Origin: Zygnema cylindricum
Taxonomy: Eukaryota; Streptophyta; Zygnematophyceae; Zygnematales; Zygnemataceae
Assembly: GCA_037447655.1 (NCBI GenBank)
Contig: JBBHKE010000589.1
Coordinates: forward strand, 186,001 to 250,000
Length of the DNA stretch: 64,000 bases
Direction: 5' to 3'
In this document: piece after piece, positions 12,101-23,074 of the stretch
Layout: every line of letters begins with the position of its first letter
How positions within the stretch are numbered: the stretch's first letter is position 1
The notes under the pieces: model-generated
What the model was told of the DNA's origin: nothing
What the model saw: only the letters and a program-made list of their open reading frames with translations
Databases searched by the model: none
Position numbers and translations under genes: made by a program

Positions 12101-12827
12101 TCTCACTCTTTATTTGCTTGCATACTTTGTGCAGATGGAGAGAACTGTGAACCTAAATGAAAATACTGAAATTTTGAAAGACCTTCATGGTTTGAGTTCG
12201 ATTCCTGACTTCCACGTTGCTGCTAGCCCAAGTCATCCCTTGTCACCCTCAAACATTTCCCACAATGGTGGTGTCCCAGCTTTCCCTAGTGGTGGAAAGC
12301 TTTTGGAGACATTGGGATACTACATGAAGGACGACGATGACGGTGACGAACAGGAAGGAAGCGAAGACACGGATAAACTCGAGGAAGTGAATGGGGTACT
12401 TAGTGATGATGGCTTGAGTCCGGCCGAGGGAGCAACGCAGTTCCTTCCAAGTGAGGGGGATGGGGAGGCGGAAGAAGGTGAGATAGGGGAAGGTTTGCAA
12501 GAGGAGGATGAGGCCCAGGGTGAGTTTCAACAGGAAGTTCCGGACAAAGAAGAAAATAAAGAACTGCAAAAACATGTGGGAGAAGGTGGGGAAAGTGAAG
12601 GAGAGGGTGAAGGAGAAGGAGAGGGTGATGGAGGAGGAGCATTGCAACAGGGTGTGAGTGAGGAGGAATTGCAGGAGGATGGGGCAGGTGAAAAGTTGCA
12701 CGAGGATAAGTCTGGGGAAGGATTGCGACAAGCTGAAGTGGTGGAAAAGATGGATCAGAAGAATGGTAATGAGGGTGTCGGTGATGTAACAAGGATTGGA
12801 CCCAAGCTAGAATTAGAGGACGAGTGA
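6113..12827 (+). CDS. GTE/BET-family bromodomain transcription regulator (11 exons)
   Basis: A nuclear acetyl-lysine reader of the plant GTE group. Exons: 6113-7930, 8455-8485, 8641-8781, 9082-9173, 9254-9294, 9457-9563 (or to 9572, which is also in frame), 10061-10240, 10848-10996, 11265-11319, 11682-11812, 12135-12827. All introns are GT-AG and all phases agree, giving 1145 residues. The bromodomain spans residues 349-450, with the acetyl-lysine Asn at 423 (TYNPRTNDVH). The NET domain spans 518-589 (EEKRKLSVNLGKLPGDKL). Ser/Asp-rich SSD stretches follow. RGRYADSILNAQKK and a long Lys/Glu/Arg/Ala helix (about 853-935, EEMERKQKEERARLAKEAQ, then METV-like MERTVNLNENTE) match the C-terminal region of GTE8/GTE9-type proteins. 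The tail is Glu/Gly-rich. ATG 6113 is the first in frame after a stop; 6143 is a plausible alternative. Exon 6 is the least certain. Confidence 0.9.
7997..8454 (+). repeat. Tandem duplication inside intron 1 of the bromodomain gene
   Basis: About 220 bases (7997-8218) are repeated at 8246-8454. Shared parts include GTGAAAATGGTGTTCAC, TTTGCCTCACTTAGGGTTTT and the acceptor-like end (TGTCATGTGTAG, then TGACATGTGCAG). The second copy provides the acceptor used here, at 8454. The first leaves a potential cryptic acceptor ending at 8218. Confidence 0.8.
9599..9745 (+). repeat. Short tandem duplication in an intron
   Basis: A unit of about 73 bases occurs twice (TAGCCATCA...CACGATTAAG...GGGTCAAGTTA, then TAGCCATCA...CACGATCAGG...GGGTCAGGTTA). 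It lies in the intron between exons 6 and 7 of the bromodomain gene. Confidence 0.65.
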
Positions 12828-14286
12828 GAAAATGATGGCGATAAAGCTGATGGTGATAAAGCTGATTGGGAATAGAGCGTAGGATTGGTTGGAGCTAGGC
12901 ATCTACAGGATATTTGTCAGATGTGTTCCCAGGTAGATTATGATGTAATAACATTTAGGGCCAGATGTCAGGGTAGAGTTTTTCTCAAACTAGTGATTTA
13001 GGGTCTCGTGAGTGTATGTAGCGCCCTTGTCTCATCGAGAAAGTTGAGAACACACCTTGTTTAGGCAGTGGACCTCCTCTTAGTGGCAATAATAAGTAAG
13101 CTACGCTGTTGGCTTGAAATTTCATGTGATTTTGTTGATTTGTATGTCTCTAACCAGTGAGAAAAACATTGTATAATCAAATATGGTGAGTTGTCACTAA
13201 GATTTTTTTTTGTGATTGTATGTCTCTGCCTGTACTGGTTACCTGGGACATACAATCAGCATTGGAGGAGCTGCCCCCTGTATTTTTACAAATTGTTGCT
13301 GTTTTCCGACCTATTAAATCAACGTTTCTAGAAGCACACTTATTAAATCATCAATTTGGGGATTGTCATGGAAAGGTAACATCCTCACCCTCAAGTTAGT
13401 GGTCTACAAACAGAAATTGGACATGTGTGCACAGACAAAATCTGATGTAAGGTGTTGAAAAACAGAGCGCTGATAATGATACTGTGTACTGGCATTTAGA
13501 AAACGCATCTGTTTCAATCGTCCATGACCATCATATATGTTAGATGGAGAGGATTTATTATAAAACTTGAGATGACAGAACCATTTGGGTACATGAGGTA
13601 GGAAAAGTCAGAACAGCAAGAAACTAAAAAATGAAAAGAAGAATTGTCTAAAACCACATTTTTCACCACTTAAAACATTTTTTCTCTGTGTATACATGCC
13701 CTGTTTCCGATTGTAAATAGCCCATCGGAAGGTGAAAATCTGACCGTGTAATCATACCTGTCAGAGTAACAGTGTGTCAAGGATGCACGGAGAAAAGATG
13801 TTTCAAGTGAATAGGAAAAGTTAACACTAATAGTGATACATGGCATACTTTCAATGACTACCTACAGGCAAGAAGATTACCCACAGTGCTGTGAATAGCT
13901 GACAGTGTCAATATCTCGCCACTTTAATCAATTTTTCTTTGGGCACACTGACTCGATTCCTGTTGGAGGACTGCTGATTGAGCTCTCTGGAAGAGGTCTG
14001 GAATGTGACTTCTAAAAATCAAAAGTCAGAGGTATGAACTCTGAAATCTGACTAGGATAACTCGAACATTTGAGCTCAGAACCTTGAAAATTTTCTCAAA
14101 AAACGAAGAACTCTGAAATCTAAGTTTAGGAACCCAAAAATGTTAGTAAAGTCTGAGTTCAGAAAGCAGCATATTTGGCCTCCGGATTCTGAGTCAATCA
14201 CATATTAGTTCATCATTTACTTCATCCGGAGTAGACCGACACAAAAAAAATGCAATGATAAAATCTTCCCAACATGATGTCCCTAT
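12828..14286 (+). other. 3' untranslated and intergenic region
   Basis: This follows the bromodomain stop codon. No canonical AATAAA close to the stop was found, and polyadenylation may use variants such as AATAATAAG near 13088. The rest has no convincing coding sequence. At 14010-14160 a loose repetition of AACTCTGAAATCTGA-like phrases is visible. Confidence 0.45.
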
Positions 14287-14541
14287 TCACTTAGAGTTCG
14301 TTTGATCAAGTGGAGTTTGTAAATCTAGTACAAAACGAGTTTGCTGTCGTCCACTGTTCCCATATCGTTCACGCAGTTTGCAAATAAAAAATCGTTGCGA
14401 AAATGCCTGAGGCAGGCGAGCTAAACATTCGTCCTTTGCACATGATTTGTCGGCACTACACTGCTCATCATTATCAGAGTTATGAACATTAAATGGGTAG
14501 CAACTTTGTCTGGCAGCAAGTAACAGAAATAGAGTTGACAA
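14287..14541 (-). other. Unassigned open frame (84 codons), doubtful
   Basis: An open minus-strand frame with mixed composition (contains NVHNSDNDEQCSADKSCAKD and FFICKLRERYGNSGRQQ), but it starts at a non-ATG codon and has no recognisable domain. It could be an exon of a decayed element or chance. Confidence 0.15.
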
Positions 14542-15097
14542 AACTTTTTAGAGTGGACTACTACCTGCTACGCCTCCTTGCATAAAATTAGTATTATGTA
14601 TTCTAAATTCGCATTGACACTAATGAGTCAAACGTTAATAGATGAGCAGTGTACCTGACGGCGAGCGTACAAAGCTTTAACCGCTTTGATAACCTAAAAA
14701 AGTTAGCCGTCAAGTTCTGTTAGACTATGTCCAGCTTCAAGACTCTCGTATCAATTTCGTACCACTTTGCAAGGATTTGGTACACCTTTGTACAACATTT
14801 GGACATGTCGATACCTGCTGGTATTGGCGCCAGGAATAGAAAGCAAAGCATGCTAATAATATAATATGACTAATTTGATTACAATACTGTACAGTACTTT
14901 AGCTTTTTTTTTGGATGTCCACGAGCAATTTCGGTGTCCACATAGCTGCCTTTTTTCTGAGCCATTACCATTGTTGTCCAATTCGTACGGATTTGGACTT
15001 TTTCCCGAAAACTACGTAGTATTCGCTTGTTTCGTAAATTTCGTACATTTCACACTGTACTGAAAGTTGTACGGACAATAAAAAAAAAGACGTTGCT

Positions 15098-16032
15098 TCA
15101 TTTGCGCGCGCGTATTTTTATCTGTCCTCCACTCCGTCTTCAGAAGGAAACCGCCGTTAAAGACGTCGTAAATTTCGCCGCTCGCCTCTACTATAGTTCG
15201 CTAAACTATTTAGAGACGCCCTAAATTCCGCCGCTCGCCGCTAGTTCGCTGAACTTTTTAGAGACGCCCTAAATTCTGCCGCTCGTCGCTAGTTCGTTCA
15301 CCGCTACACCGTCAATCGCTATTAGAGTATATAACGCCAATTCGGTGCCCTTTTTTCAAAAAAAAAAACCCGAAATACAATCCATAATTTTATTTTTTCC
15401 ATTATTCTAATTAGGTTTTTTTTTCAATTAGCGTTAATAAGGAAAGTACACTGCGATGGAAATAGTGTGGCGTACGGACAGGGAATATTCGTACGAAATG
15501 GTACTTTTTGAATTAGGAAAGCATAAAAAGACACTTAACATTATTGCGCACACATGTGAATGTGCACTGGAAGAAAGAGACGCAAACTCGTCGACAAAAA
15601 TCACGTTCTCATATGTTCGTCCGTCGACCGTGTGAACAGCGCGACGGCGTACGAATTGTCAGATTTTGTACGGCTACACAGATTAATGTAGACATCGAAA
15701 GGGCGGGCATTTATTATTCAGGACAACCCAAATTACAGTTAGGGATTAATTAGTATATATATTTTTTTTCAAAAAAAAATAATTCCCGATTAGTGTTAAT
15801 AACACTAATTTTTTTTTTACGCTATTTATTCCTTTACTCTAATAGCGATTGACGGTGTAGTTCGCTGCAACGAACCAGCGGCGAGCGGCGGAATTTATGG
15901 CGTATCCAACGGCGGGTTCCTTGAGGCGTTTTGCTTCATTTGCGCGCGCGTATTTTTATCTGTCCTCCACTCCGTCTTCAGAAGGAAGCTGCCGTTGGAG
16001 ACGCCGTAAATTCCGCTTCTCGCTGCTAGTTT
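15098..16032. repeat. Repeated CCGCTCGCCGCTAGTTCG units on both sides of a MITE
   Basis: A segment of about 90 bases (starting TTCATTTGCGCGCGCGTAT) at 15098-15190 recurs at 15932-16030. A shorter unit (AGAGACGCCCTAAATTC, then CGCTCGCCGCTAGTTCG) repeats at about 15209 and 15260. An inverted copy of the same unit lies at 15862-15930. The MITE at 15305-15859 sits between the direct and inverted copies. Confidence 0.7.
15305..15859. mobile_element. TA-MITE, long form, 555 bp
   Basis: A 25-bp perfect terminal inverted repeat: left begins TACACCGTCAATCGCTATT; right is its exact inverse, ending at 15859. The size matches other long-form members. Non-coding. Confidence 0.85.
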
Positions 16033-16820
16033 GTTGAACTTTTCAGTTATTTAGGGTATTGAATATTTATAATTTTTGAAATTTGAAAGTCAAAGTAAGG
16101 TACGAATTTTAAAAATTCCGAAATCGTTTATGTAGTAATCGTTAGTTTAATCCGTGCGTGTTATGCGCATAGGACATCTATGGCCATTACGTACACTTTA
16201 GGATGTACGTTTCCGTAAAACACTGCGTACGGATGCCCAGTATGCTGCTCGTGTAATCTGTATTTTGAGGAATCACAGCACCCCGCGAATCGTTGTTACA
16301 GTACACCGCCAATCGCTATTAGCCTATTAGCGTACAGGTTTCTTTAGCGTATAGGAATAATTACAATGATTTACGCTAATTATAAATTTGATTTAAAAAA
16401 AAAAAACATACATTCTAATTGTTTACTTATGCTAATTTGGGTCTTTGAAAAAAAAAAATGTCGGTCGCAAACATGCTTACACTAATATAGGTACTTGTAC
16501 AAAATCTGACAAATCGTGCACAAATCGTGCGTTCACACAGTCGAAACGTGGTTGTTGGATATTTGACAGCCCAATTTCATCCCCTTTTTAGAGCGCATAT
16601 TCTCATGCGTCCGTGGATACTAAAACTGATTAATTATACTTTTTCACTTAAAAGGGTACAATTTTGTACGGTCTGACACTTATCGTAAATCACACTATTT
16701 AAATGACAACGTACGTTCGTTTTTATGCTAATTGGAAAAAAAACCCTAAATGGCGTAAAGCAAAAAACATAATAAATTATGTTATTTAAGAATTTGGAAA
16801 AAAAAAGGCGAGACCGAAGT

Positions 16821-17612
16821 AGGGTCAAGTTCCATCAAACGTTTTTGTAATTGTATGGCCAACTCTACAGACCGGGTCGATTGAGTCGACGTTCCATCAC
16901 GTAGAGTCTATAAGCCAGGTGTTCTAAATTGGTAGGCGCCACGCAAGCTACGATCCAAATTTTGAATATCTTTTAGATTTTTAGCACCGACAAACTTAGC
17001 TTCAAATCTTCACTTTCGTACCATGTACCTGCGTACGAAGTAATTATACAACAAAACTTTTATACTTTTTGCAAACGCCAGTGTGTACCCCAGCTCATTT
17101 TTTAGGGTTTATGTTTTCGAACATGATGAAAGTCCTTTCAGAGAAATAGTGTTACGAACAAAAGTTAACGAAAATAGCGTGACGAAGGAATGTTACGAAA
17201 TTTCGTTTTTATTTTCGGTTGTATTTTGGAAAGCGCGTGTCATGTGGAAATCTTAAGATTTTATGTTGGTTTTCCATCATGACACGTAGCTTAATCGTCC
17301 AGTGTGTCACGACTTTATTTTTCTGTAACTGCCAACCCACCTCCTCGAGGTGGGTGTGTCACGACTTTATTTTTCTGTAACTGCCAACCCACCTCCTCGA
17401 GGTGGGTTGGCAGTTACATAGAAAAATGAAGCGAACTCTTCGCAAATGAACATCTGACGGCCAGTATTACCTCTAAGACCTCCGGAGAGTATTGGCAAGA
17501 TTCTCTGTAATGTTGTTTTTCCTATAAAAACAAAATCAGTTGTACGATTTGGTACGGAGAGTCGCGGATTCATGTAAACTTCCCCACTTTTCGCCTGATG
17601 GAACGTTACCCT
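16821..17612. mobile_element. AGGGTAAC-type inverted-repeat element with central hairpin
   Basis: Left end AGGGTCAAGTTCCATCA; right end TGATGGAACGTTACCCT, its near-inverse. The right end, read inward, continues with a run shared with the left end of the element at 61343 (AAAAGTGGGG). It lies inside the MITE at 16302-17647, which is the younger-into-older order. A long palindrome is at its centre. No coding sequence was found, and the flanks do not show a clear target duplication. Confidence 0.7.
17303..17433. repeat. Duplicated unit forming a near-perfect hairpin
   Basis: A unit of about 51 bases starting TGTGTCACGACTTTATTTTT occurs at 17303 and again at 17354. Its end pairs with the following inverted sequence: TGTAACTGCCAACCCACCT, five bases, then AGGTGGGTTGGCAGTTACA. 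With a few mismatches the stem extends to about 33 bp. Confidence 0.85.
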
Positions 17613-18510
17613 TAGCGTTCCGTACGCTAATAGTGATTGGTGGTGTAGTGTAAAGAAATTATTAATGTAAAGAAACAACTAAAGTAGTGTTATCATCTCT
17701 ATTTTGAGTTCGGGTGCGCGCCAACAAAAAATTAACGCTAATTAACACATCTAACACTAATTTAGGTACTCGCACCCATAGTTTAGACGCTAGCCCGTGT
17801 TCACATGGTCGACGTTTTTAACATGTGAGAATAGTTTCGCGTGATTTCCCCTCGTCTTTATGACTGGGAATAAAATCTGAGTGCGCTTTCACGTGTCAGT
17901 GCCACTCCTTTCCCGTCTCAACGCCGTTATCTAAAACTTTTATGTACGTATGTACGAAAAACGAGAAGTTTTAGTGCAAGTTAGCACATTTCGTAAAATA
18001 CACTATTTAATAACTCTCCAGCTTAGCGTAGCTTACACCAATTAAACACTAATTAACTATATAAACGTAAAGAAAAAAATATTATTACTAATTATACTTT
18101 TGGTTCGAGAGTCAATATTTATGGGCGCCGAATTAGTGTTACCAACACTAATTCACGGTGTACTATCCATACATACTGACATTTTACTGGCATTGGCAGC
18201 ACCGCACGTATGTTCGCTACGTTTGTGGCCTAACAACCACCGTGCGGAACAACGTGCACCATGGATTGTTATTAGTGTAAACAAATTAGTACTGTAAAGA
18301 AACTGATTGTGTTTTTAACCCTCTGTGTTTAAGGAGCCTAACGCCCACAAAACATAAACGCTACAGTAACTTACACATGTAACACCAATTTGATACACAT
18401 TCCCATTAGTGTTGCCGCTATAGCCTGTGTTCACATAGTCGACATTTGAACATGTGAGAGTACCTCCGCGCGATTTTCCCCGTCTTAATTACTAGGAGCC
18501 AAATCTGAGT

Positions 18511-18726
18511 TACACCGTGAATCGTTATTAGCGTATTGAACGCGAATTGGGTACCTTTTTTTTTCAAATTCTCAAATATAATTATCCATACTTAAAAAAA
18601 AAACCCTTATTTTTAATTAGAGTAGACGATTTCTTTGAAAAGTTCCAAATTCCCAATTAGCGTTAATTACGGGAATTACTCCTATACGCTAAAAAAAATT
18701 ATACTCTAATAACGATTCAAGGTGTA
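18511..18726. mobile_element. TA-MITE, short form, 216 bp
   Basis: Left TACACCGTGAATCGTTATTA; right ATAACGATTCAAGGTGTA, inverse with one mismatch. The interior has the CTCAAATATAATTATCCA block also seen in the short form at 36672-36889. Confidence 0.85.
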
Positions 18727-18883
18727 CCGTTTCGACACCACTCATTTTCACGTGTCGAGGTCTTTATTTTACACAATTTTTGTACAAGCGATTTAAGTAG
18801 GTGTTTAATAGGTCTACAAATTTTTGTACAAATACTATTTAAAAACATAGATGTCCTATGCGCATAAAACGCACGGAGTAAAC

Positions 18884-19412
18884 TACACCGCCAATCGCTA
18901 TTAGCGTTGTGTACGCTAATCCCGTCCCGCTTTTTTTTTGTTTTATTCTCAAATAGCGTAGTTTATTCTATTTTTTTCTTTATTCTATTTAAAGTTATAT
19001 TCAGTACGTTGTCCCTTAAATAGAGTGGTGTACGGTCAGTGTCAGACCGTACATAAATGTACCTTTTTAAGTTAAAAATTACAATAAATTAGTTTTAGTA
19101 ACCGCGGACGCATGAGAATGTGCGTTCTAAAAAGGAAAAAAAACCAGGTCGTAAAAAATTCGTCCGACAGCCGCGTTTCGACCGTGTGAATGTACGATTT
19201 GTGTACGATTTGTCAGATTTTGTATGGAAACTTATATTAGTGTAAGCATGTTTGCGACCGACATTTGTTTTTTCAAAGATCCAAATTACCATAATCAAAC
19301 AGTTAGAATGTATGATTTTTTCCAAAATTTTCAAATTCTTAAATAGCGTACACCACGGTAATTATTTGTATACGCTAATGAAACCTACACGCTAATAGCG
19401 ATTGGCGGTGTA
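18884..19412. mobile_element. TA-MITE, long form, 529 bp, near-identical to the copy at 28001
   Basis: Perfect ends TACACCGCCAATCGCTATTA and the inverse. It is almost base-for-base the same as 28001-28544, differing by one 15-base insertion there and a few substitutions, so one of the two is recent. Non-coding. Confidence 0.92.
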
Positions 19413-19618
19413 GCGTACCGTAGAAAACTGAAATCTAATTATGAATCTTAAATAGTGTGGATTGATTTGGTCGCGCGTGACGACGCGCATATTTTTCATT
19501 TAGTTTCATTGATATTTTTACGAGGGTCTATTTTCTAATATCTTATCGTGTACGAAATTTATTTCGTTTCGTGCGAGTTAATTTATCTATATCAGGTCGC
19601 CCTTTAATTTGCGTCTAA

Positions 19619-20674
19619 CGGTATGGCTCCATGTGGCTAAGTTCAGGGTTTTTTAATCATTTTCCTTTATAACTTAGCGCCGTACCGCCTATGTTTCGAT
19701 CGTACGAAGAAATCGCAAATTTGTAAAGTACAATTTGCGTCATTCTCGAACTTAGGATGAACGAAAATTTGTCGCCTTGTGTTTTTCCGACCCAATGTCA
19801 CGTCATCTTCAAACTTATCGTAAACCACATCGGCAATGTGTTTTAAGCTAAGTGAAATCGATAACACCAATATAAAAACATATTCCCACTTATGAAAAGT
19901 TTTCAAAAGTTTTTGACAACTGAAAAAAGTACAGCCTAGGTTCGTTACGAGGCCCTGTAGTTAAGAAAACAGTGTGTCACTATGTCCATAGTGCAAAGTA
20001 ATAGTCCCACACGCCGTAATTGTGTATGTCAATAGGGTCATAGGGTTTGTTTTGTGTTTTTTTATAATAATAAATAAAAAAAAAACCTAAAACATACGGT
20101 CGCGCGGAGAATACAAGGTGTGGCCCCAATCAGCGCGCCCGCGCGTGCGAAAGGTTGCAAAAAATCGCAAGGTTTAAGGCTGTTTGTTTTTGACCGCATG
20201 CACCTTGTACGGTTTTTTTTTAAGGGGTCTCGATGCTGCAGTGTTATTTCACGTAAAGGTGAAAAATCAGCGAAGGTAAAAAATCTGCAAAGGTGAAAAA
20301 TCTGCGAAGTCATGGCGGCCGTCCATGCGAGGTCCTGGCAGCAGGACAAGAGAGGTTTACGCAAAGGCATGTCGTAGAGCCACGGCTGTAAGGCTGTACG
20401 TCTACGACGTCACGCAAAGAAATGCGACATGCCAAATTGTTTCAAAAATTACGATGTGTCTTGCGACGCTTCAAAAAGTTCCGAAAAAATACGGTGCAGC
20501 AAAGACAAATTGTACACGTTGATAGCCTTCACAAGCATTGTCGACGTAAACAATCGTCACAAACTTAAGTAACAATTTTGAGTTAACTCATAGAGACGCC
20601 GGAAAGCCGGGTCCACCGGATCCGCGCTAAAATACAAAGTATGTTCGCTAAGTTACAATTACATGGGGCCATAC
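19619..20674. mobile_element. GGTAYGRCCCCATGT-type inverted-repeat element (larger of a pair)
   Basis: Left end GGTATGGCTCCATGTGGC at about 19619; right end ACATGGGGCCATACC near 20672. The interior shares AGAAATCGCAAATTTGTA and GTGTTTTAAGC blocks with its neighbour at 20689-21451. The ends resemble those of E1 (GGGTACGTCCCCATGTA), so a related family is likely. No transposase. Confidence 0.65.
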
Positions 20675-20688
20675 CCTAAGGGTACGAC

Positions 20689-21451
20689 CCCATGTGGCTA
20701 AGTACGAGTTTAATTCAGTCATTTTCATTTAAATCTTTGCGCCGTACTTCTTAAGTTGAAACTGTACGAAGAAATCGCAAATTTGTAGAGTACAAATTGC
20801 GACACAGTTGAACATAGGATGTACAAAAAATTGTCATCTTGTGTTTTTTCGACCCACTGTCACGTTGTCTTCAAACTTATCATAAACCACATCGACAATG
20901 TGTTTTAAGCAAAGTATAACCATTTACACAAATAAGGAAACATATTTCCACGTGTGAAAAGTATTCAAAAGTTTTTGACGACTGAAAAAATGTACAAGGT
21001 TGTTCGTTTTTGTCCGCATGCACCTTGTACGTTTTTTTTTAAGGGGTCTCGATGCTACAATGTCATTTCACGTAAAGGTGAAAAATCTGCGAATGTGAGA
21101 AATTTGCGAAGTCATGGCGGTCGGAAAGGAGAGGTTTACGCAAAGGCATGTCATACAGGCACGAGTGCAAGGCCGTACGTGTACGATGTCACGCAATGAC
21201 ATGCGACATGCCAAATCCTTTCAAAAATTAGGATGTGTCTTGCGACGATTGAAAAATATTTGAAAAATATGGTGCGGCAAGAAGATTGTACACGTTGACA
21301 GCCATCACGAGCATGTATACAATCGTCACAGTGAGTAACAATTTCGAGAAAATACATAGAGATACCTAAAATCCTGGTGCAACAGATCCGTGCTAAAAAA
21401 CAAAGTACGTTCCCTAAGTTACCAGTACACGGGGTCGTACCTTAAGTTCAA
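20689..21451. mobile_element. GGTACGACCCCATGT-type inverted-repeat element (smaller of a pair)
   Basis: Left end GGGTACGACCCCATGTGG; right end CACGGGGTCGTACCTTA. It sits about 15 bases from its larger relative, with the two facing ends CCATACCCTAAGGGTACG forming a short palindrome. Non-coding. Confidence 0.65.
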
Positions 21452-21487
21452 TGTGTGCTTCACGATTGGATTTCAATTTTGAGGCTA

Positions 21488-21920
21488 AAGGTGGCCTTCC
21501 ATTAGCGAAAAATTGGGATTCTTTACTGAGGGCCGTATTGTTTCGTACATGTCCACACCATTTTTTATTTTCTAAGAAAAACATCTTTACATAAATATCT
21601 CTAAGGTTGTAAGCGTAAAAGTTAATAGTCGGATGCCATTACACTCTTTATTCGAGACGCCACGTCACCAACCCTACAGTATGTGGCGACGGTGCACAAA
21701 GAGGACACTTTTAAGAGATTTAACATGTAAAAATGGGCCTCGTGGAAAAGGAAAAAAATCTTCGATGAGCGCGCGCTTATGTGCGTACACGTCACATGGG
21801 CCATGTGCCTTCCGCCAGGGTGGATGCAAATTCGCTGAAATTATCCCTTTACGCTCTTATCATCAAAGTTTGTCGCCGCACTTTTTGTCGTTGCGTTCTA
21901 AAATTTTGGATAGTGCAGTA
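21488..21920. repeat. AGGGTAAC-type element, partial copy
   Basis: The left edge (GGTGGCCTTCCATTAGCG) and the following 430 bases match 62085-62516, including CACCAACCCTACAGT, CGTGGAAAAGGAAAAA and GGGCCATGTGC. No right terminal repeat is seen. Confidence 0.6.
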
Positions 21921-21924
21921 TAAT

Positions 21925-23070
21925 GCCCTCTGTAAAAGTCATTAATTACCTTTGGTAAGGCTTTGAAGTCATTCTGAAATGAGGTAGACAGGTTGTTAGT
22001 GTTGTCCATAGCCATATTCAGCCATGGATTTACCCTCGGAAGCACCACAGACTACCCAAAAACAGCCTACTTTGAATAAACACAGAACTCTACAGAAATA
22101 ACAAAACAATCTGAAAATACAAAAACAGATATTTTATAGGCTATAGAATAACCTCACAAAGTTTCAGACAAAAATAATAAACAGAGTTATCACATCATCT
22201 AGTCAAAGTTGCAGAAAAACAGTCTGCCAGAACTTTGATAAAACCGACAAATTCACAATGAAGTTACACACAGACCAGACTCACAATAGGTCTGCAAATC
22301 TGTGGCAATGTATAAAATACAAGGGGGAACATACATGCAAAATTTCACATAATTTTGCAAACAGATCTGAGAGAAATACTCAGACAAAAACTACCAAAAA
22401 TGATCATAAACAGTTTTGGTACAGAAAAATCCTATACTACAAAATGACAAGTCCTACATCTATACCCTCAAAGACTACACTACTAAGTCTGTCCACCAAT
22501 CAGACGCCTTGTTGAAGTACGGTGGCATACCATCCGTACGCTAACTACCTCCTACATTCACTAGTGTTGGTATACCGGAAAACACAAGGTATGTCACAAA
22601 CTGATAAAACTACACTAATTAGATATTTACAAAAAGAAAAACCACTATTGAACCAAATATTTACGCAGACACGAAAGTATGCTCGTTGAGTCATCAAATC
22701 ATTAATGTGGTCTTCTTGAGTCATCATTTGTCGGCGGTCTTCCGTCCGCCGTCCATGTACCCAAATCGGCACCGTGAACGAAATGCCGCGTGTCACCAAA
22801 GTACTCAAAGTGTATCCGCGAACCGTAGCGGATATTCCGGAATGTATTCGTCATTGTACTGCCGCAAATAATCTGCGCGATACTCCACGAGTAATCATAC
22901 GCCACGTGCTAGTATTCAAGTCGTTGCTTTACTAGGCAAATCATCCAAATGAACCCGCACCAAATCACGTAAATCACGAATTGTTCGCTCCCCCAAATTA
23001 CGTACGCCTCATACCGTATTATTAAGGCTACACTAAAACAGATATGTACGAAACTAAGTCTTTAAAACAA
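21925..23070. other. Unassigned AT-rich stretch
   Basis: The first half (22030-22500) is rich in ACAGA/ACAAA phrases with low-complexity open frames. No LTR matching the 3' end of element A was found here, so A appears 5'-truncated. Nothing else was recognised. Confidence 0.4.
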
Positions 23071-23074
23071 CAGT

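Larger units (their letters stand above)
16302..17647. mobile_element. TA-MITE, long form, enlarged by a nested element
   Basis: Left end TACACCGCCAATCGCTATTA; right end GTGATTGGTGGTGTA, its near-inverse. The total is 1346 bp. Removing the nested element at 16821-17612 leaves about 554 bp, the normal long-form size. The interior block at about 16585-16610 (GCGCATATTCTCATGCGTCC) is typical of the family. Confidence 0.8.

Noticed and set aside
12249-12792. Minus-strand frames opposite the last bromodomain exon
   Set aside because: Shadows of the Glu/Gly-rich tail; His/Pro/Leu-rich composition results from complementarity.
16821-17612. A 9-bp Mutator-type target duplication
   Set aside because: The flanks ACCGAAGT and TAGCGTTC do not match.
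19095-19334. A small conserved protein, also at 28212-28466
   Set aside because: Both frames lie inside near-identical MITE copies; the conservation is of DNA, with no coding signal.
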